NCBI RefSeq assembly: GCF_965363235.1 | Contig: NC_134844.1 | Coordinates: forward strand, 48,914,872 to 48,978,871 | Length of the DNA stretch: 64,000 nucleotides | Direction of reading: 5' to 3' | From: Mytilus galloprovincialis | Taxonomy: Eukaryota > Mollusca > Bivalvia > Mytilida > Mytilidae | In this document: in pieces, positions 12,545 through 24,547 of the stretch | Position numbering within the stretch: position 1 is the stretch's first letter | Layout of the letters: each line of letters starts with the position of its first letter | Notes under the pieces: generated by a model | The model's input: only the letters and a program-made list of their open reading frames with translations | Told to the model about the DNA's origin: nothing | The model's database searches: none | Position numbers and translations under genes: made by a program

Positions 12545-13335
12545 TTCTGTTTTCCTTGAATATGACCTACCGAATTATACTATTACAAGAGCAACACGTC
12601 AGGTCAGCCACAAGTGGAGAAGGATCCTCATACTTTTCCAGAGCAAATGTGAACAACCCCTGTTTTTTATTGGGGGGGGGGGGCGGGGGAGGGAGCAATA
12701 GTGATTTTCATAGTGGTTTAAGGTGTTCTTTCCAGTTAGGTCGTACTTTGAGATATAATGTTTAACTTTTATTACATTTTGACTTGGATGGAGAGTTGGC
12801 CTCATGGGCCCTCATACCACACACCTGTGGCCTCCACTAATGTTTGCTCATATGAAAACTATTGTTTAACAGATTAGAACTCAATGCAATTTGAAAGTCC
12901 AATAACACATCGCCATTGGTCTTTCTTTTTATAAATATTCACCACATATTCCTTGTAACGGCTGTGTTTGGAGTATTTTCACCAACTCCAAGAAAAGTCC
13001 TCTACATTCTTATTTATGTATGGTATAAATGAAGGAAAAATTCTTGCAACCCCAAATACAGCCACCATATTCAACAATCGGGAGCAACAACTGTTCAAAT
13101 AGTTTGAAAAGACATTATGGGTTACAGTGACACCACCTTAAATTTTCCATTTAGCTATTACAAGACCAAATGCTCTGTTTGCAGGAGATTCAACAGTTAC
13201 ATTATGATCTATAAAAAATTGGTTACAATTCCTATCATGATTTCCTTGAGAGAATGTTGCTGCTCACAAAGAAGCTATTAAAACAAGAGTTCCAAATGGT
13301 GAAGTTGAAATCGTAAATTTTACAGACACCAAAGC
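12545..13335 (+). repeat. Eroded retroelement 3' remnants and repeat fragments
   Basis: The stretch at 12550-12660 (ATGACCTACCGAATTATACT, then GCAACACG and a TGGAGAAGGATC block) corresponds to 27030-27125. The stretch at 13240-13330 (TGCTGCTCACAAAG, AAGAGTTCCAAATGGTGAAG) corresponds to 26850-26925. They are therefore pieces of the same Penelope-like family, here out of order. A fragment ending at about 12830 (minus strand) belongs to the GAAGATGTGGTATG family. No intact frame is present. Confidence 0.65.
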
Positions 13336-13799
13336 TTTTGAATGACATCAATTATGTCTGAGAGTAAAGATAATTGATCAAAAGTGCTATGATTTTTTCC
13401 AAAAACCATTCTTCTCGCCTGCTACCAACTACATACTTTAGCCTTTGAATTTGTTTAAAATGTTATACCATTGGTTAAGCATTGCCTCCGTGAGATAAGG
13501 GTTCTCGCAGATCTGACATGTTTGTAGCACATTAACACATAAATTATAAAAGGGGTATTAACTGTCAAATTCATGTTCACCAATTGGGCTCAAATTCTCA
13601 TATTAGATTTATAACATACTAAAACGTATATTCAAATTACAATAAGTCTGAAATAAACAGTTAACAATGCATGTATTCGATAATATATATAATAATTTCG
13701 TGTGTATTTTAGTATAAACGTCATCTTATTAACTATCGAGATAACCTTCGAAGACTGCCGACGGTCACATAGCCCGATATAAATATAAATAGATAGCGA

Positions 13800-14170
13800 C
13801 CTCGTGCAATTGGATTTTCTAGGTCTGTTTGACTTCATGTTTTTGTGGATCGAATCAGCCAACGAAATGGTCCACCTTTGTTTCACTTTCAATTTTGACA
13901 TTCTTTTCCTTTTAGTGACTGAAACACGATTCATACATGTATACGTAACCAACCTTTATCTAATGGGTTAAATTGAAGGTCACATGAATACGGATTCAAT
14001 GAGGTCGAAACATTCACTTGCAAGTAAATAATTCATCAGCGATGTTTCTTTGCTTATTTTGTCAAAATTGAACCAAATTGGTTTCTAAAAACGAATTATT
14101 ATTTCATCATTTCACTTTTATAAATGATTGAAACAAAACAAAAATCATCTCCTATTTTTTTCAATATATA
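13800..14170 (+). repeat. Unclassified dispersed repeat, copy 1
   Basis: It is collinear with 53150-53560: AGGTCTGTTTGA, TTTTTGTGGATCGAATCAG, CTTTGTTTCACTTTCAA, TTCACTTGCAAGT and GATGTTTCTT occur in the same order and orientation. No coding frame and no terminal repeats are visible, so the class is unknown. Confidence 0.7.
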
Positions 14171-14291
14171 TCTCGTAGCTAGTGCCCCTGTAACAAACTA
14201 AATGAGAATATAAAGTTTATTTCATCAAATCAAGGCCGTTTATATAACTAACAAGGACGTGATATAATTGATTTACAAAATAGAAGATAAG

Positions 14292-14321
14292 ATCTGAGAC
14301 TACTATACAGTAGTCTCAGAT
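14292..14321. repeat. Perfect 13-bp-stem hairpin
   Basis: ATCTGAGACTACT and its exact reverse complement are separated by four bases. It is isolated, with no U-tract or gene context that would give it a role. Confidence 0.75.
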
Positions 14322-14697
14322 AAAATCTAGAACAACAGGGAAGTGTTTCGAACGTTAGCCGATTCTACATGGTACAGGAAATACATGTATTAATTTCAGT
14401 TTCAGTGTTGTTAACTTTCCATTAACATCTTTTAAGTTATAACTCTTTGTGTATCTCTTACATTCAGTAAATCGGATACACTTGAATGAAAGCATCTGGA
14501 CGATCAAAACAAGGTAGTATGTTTGTCATTGTCAAGACAATTATTTAATTGATTTACAGAAATTGAAACGTTTGGATTTGAATATGTATGCTGCTTTAAT
14601 TTTTCTATTGGATAATTGCAAGCACCAAAAATTAAAAAAGAATTTTAAGAGTTTAGTGTGACGTTCATTTATGCTGAACTATGGTACACATTTTTGT

Positions 14698-14840
14698 TAA
14701 ATGACCAGCTGAAGCCCGCCCAAGGGTGCGGGATTTTCTCCATGCGTTGAAGACCATTTGTGGCCTTGGGCTGTTTTCAGCTCTTTCTGGTCGGGTTGTT
14801 GTGTAGTTGACACATTCCCCGTTTCCATTCTCAACTATTA
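14698..14840 (+). repeat. Dispersed bivalve-type repeat fragment
   Basis: The order GACCAGCTGAAGCCCGCC, GGGTGCGGGA, TTGAAGACC, GGTCGGGTTGTTGT and TTGACACATTCCCCGTTTCC matches a short repeat I recall as widespread in mussel genomes. There is no second copy in the window, so the call rests on memory. Confidence 0.5.
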
Positions 14841-15103
14841 TATAAGTTTACAACATAGATAACAGCAGACGATTCTGTTAAACATATTAGAGTATGTCGG
14901 ATCTTATAATTTATTGTGCTCGATATATAAATTTACCCAAAATACATACAGCTCTTTCAAATCATTTAACTCATTATTTTATATATTCATACAAATATGT
15001 TTTTTTCCAATAATAAAATTTGATAAAAAAAAGTTCTAAGATCATAAGAGTGTGAAATTTTAAAATGAAAAGCATCTCAAATGACACCATTAGTGTCCTA
15101 ATC

Positions 15104-15312
15104 CTATGGATTCATTTATTTTCGTGGGTACCAATTTTCGTTGATTGAGGAAAAATTGTATTGTCGTTGATATTTAATTTCGTGGTTTTGCGAAAGTGTG
15201 CCTACATGCCTATATGATATTTGTTATTGTTGTTCATTTGAATTCGTGGTTCATCTTTACCCACGAAATCCACGAATATTGGTATCCAACGAATAATAAT
15301 GAATCCACAGTA
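15104..15312. mobile_element. MITE-like element with GGATTCATT ends
   Basis: The left end (TATGGATTCATTTATTTTCG, then GGGTACCAATTTTCGTTG) and the right end (minus strand TGTGGATTCATTATTATTCG, then GGATACCAATATTCGTGG) form long imperfect terminal inverted repeats. Partial copies of one end occur near 47757-47840 and 35385-35470. It has no coding frame. Confidence 0.8.
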
Positions 15313-15386
15313 CTAAACCCCCAGAGTTTTCTATTTCATCTGTAAATTGCAAAGTAGCGGCCACTTTATATAGAACTAATATATCA

Positions 15387-15490
15387 CTTATAAGTCTTAT
15401 TTTGTAAATGTTTGCCTTATAAGTCTTATTTTGTAAATGTTTGCCTTATAAGTCTTACTTTGTTAATATTTGTCTTATAAGTCTTCTAAA
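15387..15490 (+). repeat. 29-bp minisatellite, about 3.5 units
   Basis: The unit begins CTTATAAGTCTTATTTTG and recurs at 15387, 15416, 15445 and 15474, exactly 29 bp apart. The first two units are identical and the later ones carry a few changes. Confidence 0.9.
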
Positions 15491-15706
15491 ATGTTTTTAA
15501 TGTAATGTAATTTAAATAATAAGTCCTAGTAGGGTGTCATGTTATTTGGCGGAACAACCACGTTGAAATACCAACTAAGCGTGTCGGTCAGTACAAAGCA
15601 AGTTCATAGTGTATTAGCATGTTCTCGTCTTGAATATGCAATTAACTTGCCACTGGACGCTATACAGCCATCCATTGTCATCATCGGATAAGAATCTACC
15701 ATAAAA

Positions 15707-15862
15707 AGAAGATGTGGTATTATTGCCAATGAGACAACTCTCCACAAGAGACCAAAAGGACACAGAAATTAACAACTATATGTCACCGTACAGCCTTCAA
15801 CAATGAGCAAAGCCCATACCAGCTATAAAAGACCCCGAAATGACCAGTCTAGCTAGGTACTT
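15707..15862 (+). repeat. Dispersed bivalve-type repeat (GAAGATGTGGTAT family)
   Basis: It begins AGAAGATGTGGTATTATTGC and runs through AATGAGACAACTCTCCAC, AGAGACCAAA, a CAGCCTTCAACAATGAGC block and GCTATAAAAGACCCC. It is one of the longer members of this family in the window. Confidence 0.8.
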
Positions 15863-16230
15863 CCGTGGTTGGATGTACACGAGTGTTTTTACTGTTTCAC
15901 ATAACAAATCACTAACACAATGGTATAACACCTGAGCACTTCTTGTGTAAAATAATGTTTTTCAAAACGTACTGGAACTATTGAACACTTGAAATCGACC
16001 ATATCCAACAATATTATGTCAAATATAACTTTAAATATCCATGTCACTGCTAGAAACCACAACATCTTTATGACAAATTCGTTAATTCAATATTTCAGAA
16101 CACTATATGTACAAATACAGTTCACATTTAAAAGAAAACCTATTAAAAAAACCCATGATGTTTGAAAATATTGATTAAATTCAAAGTTAGAGTTGGTTTG
16201 TATTCTGTTATTTGATCAATGCAGATGATA

Positions 16231-17676
16231 TGGGCCGGAAACCTCCATGCGTCAAACAATGGTCAAGTGTCTTGAGACATTGGGCTAGGTGTTCCATAAT
16301 GGACCCACACAGGATAATTTTTAAAATGTTTAAGTGGTCTATACGAAAGTGTAATACTAGAATTAAAAACTGGAGTTTCAGAGTTATAGAAATGTTAAAA
16401 TTGTATAATTATGAGCAATATTGTAATTTTGAATTAAATGTATTGAACAAAAATTTTATTAAACAAATTGAGGAAGATGTCAGATTTGATCATTTTAAAT
16501 CAAGAGTTGCAGAGGGAAGTAAATTGAGGTCTTACAAATTATTTAAAAATAACTATTGTACTGAAAATTATTTGCAAAATATTATGTCATTAGAAAAACA
16601 GAAGTTTATTCGCTAAATTTAGATGTGGGGTAGCTCCACTAAAACTAGATACTGGAAGATATGAAAGGAAAGAAGTCTATGAGAGGACCTGTTTTAACTG
16701 TAGCTCTATTGTTGAAGATGAACTGCACGTCATTCTAATATGACGTCCTTATTACGCTTTGTAAACAAAGCCGTGTTCTAATAAGCACAAAACATGTTTG
16801 ACACATGCGCACAAACTTACTGTTTAAATTAACGTTATTTCCATCGTTATCCTTTAAAATATATACATTTAGGCAGATAACATAAACTTTTATAATATAT
16901 TTTTATGAAACAACATATATTTATCCTGCTCGTAGTTTTTAAACTTATCAAATATGAAATTCAATGCACAGACTCCTCGAGGAGGAAACGGGAACAGCCA
17001 AACATTTTTACGGTAATTTCGTACGCTTCGACCTATAAAAATACTGTATTAATTTGTCCTATTAGAATCGAAATAATTCCTTCATGTCATGCTCTATGCT
17101 CATTTTAACATGGGTAGGCATTATATTTGACCACATTTTACACCTCGCTAACGCTCAGTGTAAAATATCGACAAATATAATGCCTTTATGCCCATGTTAA
17201 AATGAGCATAGAGCATGACATGAAGGAATTATTTCTTAATTTTAAAATGCCCATTGTATGTGGATCTAAGACAAATCATGATGACCATGAAGCTTTACAT
17301 TTTAACGAACGTTTTAACCTTTTATAAGATAATGAAAAATTTATGTTTTTATTTAGTAACGACGTTGCTGCTATAGTTGCCAAAACCTGCAACAATATTT
17401 TATTAAGAAGAAATAGTATTTTATTTCACTAGTTCTTAAAGAAACAAATGTTTTACTATCATGTAGTAAATGTATATTGTGAATTTTAATTATAAATATG
17501 TAAAAATATGTTTATACAATGTATGTATATAATATATTTTAAAAGTCTCTCTTAAATCTTTTTAAGATTGGTGCATGCAATGCAAACGTTTTCATGTTTT
17601 AAATCTATGTATGTGAATATCATGTTATGTTTGTATGTGGTGAGACTATAATAAAATATTGAATCTGAATCTGCTT
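16231..17676 (+). mobile_element. LINE 3' part (CR1/L2-like), interrupted by an insertion
   Basis: The frame at 16231-16616 reads GRKPPCVKQWSSVLRHWARC and continues to LEKQKF. After a frame change it continues as CGVAPLKLDTGRYERKEVYE then RTCFNCSSIVEDELHVILI, a pattern typical of the region downstream of the reverse transcriptase in CR1/L2-type LINEs. At 16740 it is cut by a 507-bp insertion and resumes at 17248 with CPLYV, then EKFMFLFSN and AKTCNNILLRRNSILFH. The 3' end carries AATAAA near 17650 and a short GAATCT repeat at 17662-17673, as expected for a CR1/L2-like tail. The copy is dead. Confidence 0.85.
16741..17247. mobile_element. Hairpin-bearing insertion inside a LINE
   Basis: The insertion splits the LINE codons for HVILI and CPLYV; outside it the LINE frame is continuous. 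Its right part is a strong inverted repeat (17070-17129 against 17172-17235, about 60 bp, nearly perfect, starting GAAATAATTCCTTCATGTCA) around an inner palindrome at 17135-17166. The left 330 bp is not repetitive within the window. I see no transposase. A short open frame at 16905-17108 has no recognisable content. Confidence 0.75.
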
Positions 17677-20545
17677 AGATTTTGATGGGGACGCGTAAAC
17701 AGTTTGAATCACACCAAAAAGTGGGTGAAAAAAAAAACTATTTACCCTTTTCTCTGCAGATTTTGGGGAGAGAAATCCAAATCAGAATAAATTCACAGAG
17801 AATACCATGAATTTAGTACTTTTAATTTATTGTGCATTTTCCAAACAATGGAGTTGCATTTCGAAAACAAAATTCTACAGCGTATTTAAACATTTTTTCT
17901 TTGAGAATTATTTGAGAGAAAAATGTAGAAATATTTTACCCACTCCAACCCAGTTATAGTAAATTGCTGTGAGTCAACTTGACCTCTTTTTTTACAGAAC
18001 CTGAACGGGAAGAATTTTGCTGGTCTATTGTTTGTGGGTAATAGTTCCAAGGCTGAACAAAAGAGAAAGACTACACGTGAACTTTTAAAAAATAGTTTAA
18101 TGTAACCTTATACAGAAATTTCCGCTTTTATAATTATTAAGTTTGATAGATAAAATATCTGTGTCACTTATAATGATCGTAATGATATTTTCACAACATG
18201 TATAAGATTGTGGCCTAAGATTGTAGCATCTGGTGGAAGTCCTATACAATATTTAAAGTTTTTTTTAAAAATCATTTTGTTTCAATTTCTGCATATTTTA
18301 AAGGGTAAAACAATATAATAGAACAAACATTTTTTAGTTATTTTTTTAATTGATTTTTTTTTTGCTCTTACATATTACATACTTTAGTATTAAAAAAGAA
18401 AATCGTTTTAATATTTTTTTGATCTTTGTTTCTACAGTTTTACAATGTTTTCTGCTGTTGGTTCAGTTATCTCCCATGTCTATTTCAAGCTGTAAGAATG
18501 ATCTTCGGTTATCTCCCATGCTGTAATGATCCGTATTTATTTAATTCTGTTTTCATGTCTCTAATCATAGCGTTCAATATCAAGAATCATTCACAAAGCA
18601 GTTTTATATCAAATCATAAAGTAATATTATTACTAATCATTAAACTGCCTTATTAGTGTAATTGATCAAAGTTAAGGCAGTGGTCACATGGTGGTTCCAA
18701 CCAATCAAAAGACACTTTTTCTATGAGAATATCATAATTATAATTTCATGTACTGAAAATGTATTGATATTCTAGAAGAGTAGGATCGAAGTAAAACAAA
18801 CTAGCACACTTGAAATAAAAAGGTAGGCATAATTATATATTTAATGCTTAAAAACAAAGAATTGCTGGATTGAAGTTGTTTTAGGAAATGTGTATATTTC
18901 TTTTAATCTAAAGTCAAAAAGGACATTTTCATTCAAATTCAGTATTATATAATTTTCATTTGATTTCCAATTTTTCTCTGAAACCATATCATTATCAAAA
19001 AAGAAAAAAAGAAAAGAAAAACTCTTTTTGAGTGAAAACCATAAAAAAAAAAATGAAAGATCTACGAAAGGAGAAATATTCACCAATTAAGTTTAAATTT
19101 ATTCATGATGGCGGTTGCTTCTCTCTAAATTGAACCTAGCCCAATAACTATGATCGTAGACTTTTCCTGAATCATGATTCTGTTTTATCATCTTAAGCAA
19201 CAATTCTTGATGATTTGAGATGTTAATGGAAATGAAAATTTTCAGTGTTAATTAATAATTGCACAATTAGGTTCTGCTTTAAAGCAGTTTGAAGAGAACT
19301 GTCACTATCAAATTGATCTAAGATGGGCCCAATCGGTGCATCTCCAATGATTTTGATGACATTTTACTAAGTATAGACTTCAAACGCCTGTGCTTCTCCG
19401 GATGACATCACTTAGTACTTTAATATTTAAGAAAAGAAACACATAGAAAGGAACCACGAGCTGAAAATCTGCTCAAATCTGCCATCATACTCGGTTATCT
19501 AATATGTTTTTTCCCTCATTGTTGAAACTTTTCCCCGACCACGATAATCTTCATAATCTGCGGCAACTTTTTAAAATACTTGTATCAAACCAAAGGAGTT
19601 CGCCATCTTTTTTCTAGTACAATGTATTGACCTATTATAACTTGATCATACAAAATCTTACAGATCGTATCAACAGGAATAGATTAAATTTAATATTCTA
19701 TGAGTATATCTATTAAACTTACCGTACTTAAGATGTTTGTATTCCTTTTTTCCCTCGTATTTCTTTCTTGTTTTTTTTACCAGGTCCTTGTTTTTTACCT
19801 TCAAGTTGTCTTTTTGTTTTGTTTTGTTTTGTTTTGTGTTTTGTTTGTTTGTTTTATGTTGTTGTTTTTTTACACATCGTCTATTCTGTAAACCCTCAAT
19901 AAAGACACTCATATAAACTTTGAATTTGAATCATTTTTGTTTTGACATGACATCTTCATGATGCAAATAGAATAAATAAAAATAAGAAGATATGGTATGA
20001 TTAGAAATGAGACAACTCTGCATCAGTTTCTTCGTCTTCTATAGTATGCATTATACCAGATATATTTGTGTTTTCATAGATTCAAATTTGCATTCCCCGG
20101 CAGGTTTATAAATTGCTCATTTGAATATGTTTTTTTTTCAATTGGACATTTAATTACTTCATTAACAATGACATATTTAAAAAATTGATTATAGGGTAGA
20201 TTGTCCAGAATTTCAATCTTACAAACTGTAAAAGTAAGTAAAACTAATAACATGCACGAACTATTTAAAATATTTGACAGTTCAACAATTCCCAACTCCA
20301 CCTAACAGATGGACGTACAAAGAAAACAACAGGTTGTCCATACCTTGACTTGTTACAAGCACAAAATATGAAGGGGTTATAAGATAAGAGAATTTCGAGA
20401 TAAGAATTTTATTAATCTAATCAAGAACCCATAAAGGGCATCATTTTACAACAATATTATGCACAATATGATTGGAAAAAAGCAAAACAGAAACCTAATA
20501 CCATACCATAACGTTATGGACAGGTTCAGAGCCTAATATATAAAC
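17677..20545. other. Non-coding stretch
   Basis: No gene is recognised. It holds a GTTTT/GTTT-rich simple repeat at about 19812-19865 and a short fragment of the GAAGATATGGTATGATT family at 19985-20022. The open frames here come from A/T runs. Confidence 0.45.
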
Positions 20546-20547
20546 AC

Positions 20548-20659
20548 CAGTGGCGGATCCAGGGGGAGGGTTCCCTTTTTTTGGACAATCAATGCATTTG
20601 AATGGGGACCTATAGTTGGAACCCCCCCCCTTTTTTTTAAATGGCTGGATCCGCCCCTG
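20548..20659. mobile_element. MITE-like element, GGCGGATCC family (short-core type), copy 1
   Basis: The ends CAGTGGCGGATCCAG and, on the minus strand, CAGGGGCGGATCCAG form a 15-bp inverted repeat with one mismatch. The core CAATCAATGCATTTGAATG and GTTGGAACCCCC is shared with 45297-45446. It is non-coding. Confidence 0.85.
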
Positions 20660-21221
20660 AACACTTTGTTCGTGTTATATATAACCACTTTGTTTGTGTG
20701 CACAAACAAAAAATAATGTTTTCTGCTTTACTTTGGTTTTGCCAAGGTTTTGTCTTACTATACAAATCCTGGTCTCGCTTAATTAAATGAAACATGTGAA
20801 ACATGACACGTAACGTTTGTAGAAATTAAACAGACATAGGTAGCTTATGAAAGGATGCAGATATCTTAAAAACTCATTTTCTCTTTGCAGACACATTTTT
20901 AGTATTTCAACCTAATAGCCTGAACCTGTTAAAGATAACAGTATTGTTTTCATCAATATCATTAAAACTTTCATTTAGAACTGGTTACCATGGGAATGCA
21001 TATTTGTTTGTTCAAGATGAAATGTTTCAGATTTGATATACAATACCTGATAGATTATTTCTTGTGCAAAGTTATTTATTTTCAGATCGTACCAGGCATA
21101 GTTATTCATTTTCAAAAACTTCCTGTCTCCTCCCCTCCCTAATTAAAATGGTCATTCCGTTACCTGCAATGACCTTTACATAGTGTTGTTTTTTACACTT
21201 ATAAGGGTTGTTTGTTACTTT

Positions 21222-21268
<47 letters not shown>
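21222..21268. repeat. (TA)n microsatellite
   Basis: About 23 uninterrupted TA dinucleotides. The Tyr/Ile-repeat open frames on both strands across it are artefacts. Confidence 0.95.
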
Positions 21269-21271
<3 letters not shown>

Positions 21272-21483
21272 GTCCCTGGTTAAACATATTTTGATGTCTC
21301 TGGTTACTCATTCCAAAAAACTCGATGCTAATATTTTACTTCTAAAAAGGATCAAAAATATAATTTGACATCCAAAATTTACAGATGAGTTTCGAAACTA
21401 CTCTCTTCTTTGTATGTCCTGGACATCTTATAAAAGATGTTACAACTGGTTTTTTTGGAACGCCGTAACTGCCTTATGGTACT

Positions 21484-22575
21484 TCCTTCTTTATCATGAT
21501 GAGGTTTTTCTATTTCATGATGAGGTTTTTCTTTATCATGATGAGGTTTTTTATACGACCCCAAAAAAAATTTGGGATCGTATAATGGTAAACTATGACT
21601 GCGTCGTCTGCGTCGTCGTCGTCCGAAGACACATTGGTTTCCGGATAATAACTTTAGTTTAAGTGAATAGAAGGTCCAATACCACAAAAGGAAGGTTGGG
21701 ATTGATTTTGGGGATGATGGTCCTAACCGATTAGAAATTAGGGGCCCAAAAGGGGTCCAAAACAAGCATTTTTCTAGTTTCAGGGTAATAACTTGTGTAG
21801 AAGTATTTCAATTGCTCTGAAATCATACCGCAATGTTTAAAACCACAAGTAGAAGGTTTGGATTCATTTTAGGGGTTATGGGGCCAAAGTTTAGGAATTA
21901 AGGGCCAAAAAGGAGTAAAACAAGCATTTTTCTAGTTTCAAGACAATAACTTATGTGTAATTGTATGGATCTCTCTGAAATTGTATCACAATGTACCATT
22001 AAACAAAGGGGAGGCTGGGATTAAGTTTTGGGTTAATTGCCCAAAATATGTAGGAATTAGGGGCAAAAAAAGGGCCAAAAAGAAGCATGTTTCTAGTTTC
22101 CAAACAATCATGACAATAACTTGTGTTTAAGTGTATGGATCTCTCTGAAATTGTACTACAAGGTTCAATACTGCAATGGAAAGCATAGGATTGAGTTTAA
22201 GGGTTATTGAGGTTTCAAAAAGTTGGGGGGGTGGATTTTTTGTTTACCATTTTTAGAAGGGCTGCCTTTTTTCAAAATTTTTCAAATTTCGAATTTTGAA
22301 AAGTTTCAAGAAGAAATCTTCAATTGCACAGTATTGTGCAATAGATTTGTTAGATCTTTGACCACATTTATTTTTTGACAAAACCTATATTATGTCAAAA
22401 ATTTGATTACAATCTAAATGCAGACAGAATCAAGCTTGAATATTGTGACAAAATTTGCCCTAACTGTTCAGGATTCAACCACTGCGGTCGTATAAAGCTG
22501 CGCCCTGCGGAGCACCTGGTCTTTATTAGAATGATTTTTTTTCTATTATGATGAGATTTTTCTATATCATGATTT
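21484..22575. repeat. Minisatellite (ATCATGATGAGG...) split by an inserted element
   Basis: Units of about 23-27 bp built on ATCATGATGAGGTTTTTC occur three times at 21484-21550, then stop and resume in degenerate form at about 22523-22575 (ATTATGATGAGATTTTTC). The intervening 970 bp is the CGGTCGTATA-family element. Confidence 0.75.
21551..22522 (+). mobile_element. CGGTCGTATA-family non-autonomous element, copy 1
   Basis: It starts TATACGACCCCAAAAAAAAT and ends GCGGTCGTATAAAGCTGCGC, then CCTGCGGAGCACCTGGT, with TATACGACC/GGTCGTATA as short inverted ends. Its right 120 bp matches 41195-41300 in reverse orientation. The interior repeats a block (AATAACTTGTGT..., TCTCTGAAAT, AGGAATTAGGGGC) about three times at roughly 130-180 bp spacing. 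It has no transposase. Confidence 0.75.
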
Positions 22576-22984
22576 CTCAATTTTTATTTTTATAGATAGT
22601 ATTAGTGCACAACAATATTATGTTACCGTTTTGTAGAGTTATTTAAGCAACAAAACCTCCGATGTTCATCAACAGATAAGGTACTGACAGAAGAGTAATC
22701 AATGCTTTAGAAAGTGCACATACTTGTTGAACATAGAATATGCCAAGGTTAAAAACATTATCTCAAGGGCATGCATGTTCTGTAATATACATTTACACTA
22801 CTCCATGTTTATTAGTTTACTTGGAATTTTCATACCAGTAGTTTTGTTCTTTTTTATCGACGTCAGTTTTTTACTTATAACTGATCATCATGCCAAACTA
22901 TAATCACTATTGCTCGATATTAAGCAATGCCTGTCAGTTATAACATTCTTCACTCACACGAAAAAAGAAAAACCGGATCACGAT

Positions 22985-23550
22985 CAGGTGCGGATCCAGG
23001 ATTTAAAATTAAAGGCTCCAAGGATCCTGTGTCTCTCACTTGATATTTTTATTTACAATCGATGCATAAATTAATGCAATCATTATACTTTTGCTTTCGT
23101 TTCAGAGATATAAGCCAAAAACTGCATTTTACCCCTTTGTTCTATTTTTAGCCATGTCGGCCATGTTGGTTAACAGGGTAATCGGACACACTTTTTAAAC
23201 TATATACCCTAATTATAATTGTGGCCAAGTTTGGTTAAATTTGTCCCAGTAACTTGAGAGGAGAAGATTTTTGAAAGATTACAAAAAATTGTTTCAGAGA
23301 TATAAGCCAAAAACTACATTTTACCCTAATGTTCTATTTTTAGCCTCGGGTGCCATCTTGGTTCAAGTGGTTGGCCGGGTCATCGGACACATTTTTCAAA
23401 CAAGTTACCACAAGAATGATTGTGGTCAAGTTTGTTTAATGGTCCAGTTGTTTCTGGGAAGTAGATTTTTGTAAAAGTTAACGGACGACGACGGACGACG
23501 AGTGATGAGAAAAGCCCACTTGGCCTGTTGGGCCAGGTGCGCTAAAAAAA
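22985..23550 (+). repeat. Dispersed repeat with internal 190-bp duplication
   Basis: The block TTTCAGAGATATAAGCCAAA, followed by ATTTTACCC, GTTCTATTTTTAGCC and ATCGGACACA, occurs near 23101 and 23291, 190 bp apart. The element ends with (GGACGACGAC)-type repeats and AAGCCCACTTGGCC. A third, eroded piece (TAGCCATGTCGACCATGTTGG) lies at 24373-24400, just upstream of aerolysin-like copy B. It is non-coding. Confidence 0.75.
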
Positions 23551-24547
23551 AGTTGGGGTGGCAAGACAACGTTTGGAGTACGATTTTTTAAAATTCTTTG
23601 CATTTACCATATATATGTCTCCGATTGGGACAACCCTTTACACATATGTTACATCAGCTGTGACAATTTGGTTTAATATTAAACGTATGAAATTTTATGC
23701 TACTCTAGTTATTTGATTGATCTTCCGACTTTGTTGCTATTTATCCATATTGATTTAGACAACAGTTGTATTATTTATATTGGATAAATTTCAAACAGTC
23801 ATCATCGTGCATGATTCTTCTGGATAGGTGAATGCCTTTTTGATTTGAATAAATCATTATTAATAGTCATTTTAAAGCTATATTATACTGATCAAATTTC
23901 ATTTAATAATTAATAATCCATCAATTAATTATATATATGAACAAATCAAGCAAATCATATCAATTCTTACTTTAAAGTACTAGTATACTGTACAACATGA
24001 GTCCTGGAAGTCCGAATGAAGCACAATCATTGTGTTCAAGGAACAAATCTGGTTTAAATAATTTTATGCTAAATGATATACAGTTTTGTTTAGTGCTTTG
24101 GATTATCAGATTTCCGATAAAACTACTTTTCATATATACGAAGGTCCGTGTAACACTTATCAATTCAAAGTTTTAAATTTTTTTTTTAGATTTTTGGAAT
24201 TTTGATCAAAGTTTTATATACGAATTGAATGCTTCTTTTCGTAATTTTATTCGATTGAAACAGCATTAAAAAAAACATTTTGTATAAAGCACGGACAAAA
24301 ACCATGCATGACGCGTTGCCATAAAAATATGTTTTAACATTCTTAACAATTCTAAACCCTATGCTATATTTGTAGCCATGTCGACCATGTTGGTTGATAG
24401 GCGAGAAAATACGATTTTTAAACTAAATTCCACAAAATTGGGTCCCAATAGCTAAAAGTACAACAAGAAAGAAACATGATAATCTGTAATTTCTATATTT
24501 TTTTCAAAGTTTTTATTTTTTACCTCATTTTTTTCCAGAGTCAACAA

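Noticed and set aside
12454-12805. Gly-rich 103-residue frame and overlapping minus frame
   Set aside because: The glycines come from a G run, and the rest matches the 3' non-coding part of the Penelope-like family.
16905-17108. 67-residue open frame with a hydrophobic start
   Set aside because: It lies inside the insertion that splits the LINE, overlaps the inverted repeat and has no recognisable domain.
21102-21368. Tyr/Ile-repeat open frames on both strands
   Set aside because: They are translations of the (TA)n microsatellite.
24476-24547. Upstream ATG adding 24 hydrophobic residues to aerolysin-like copy B, possibly a signal peptide
   Set aside because: The stretch is a T-rich intron tract ending in a CCAG acceptor, and copy A has no counterpart.
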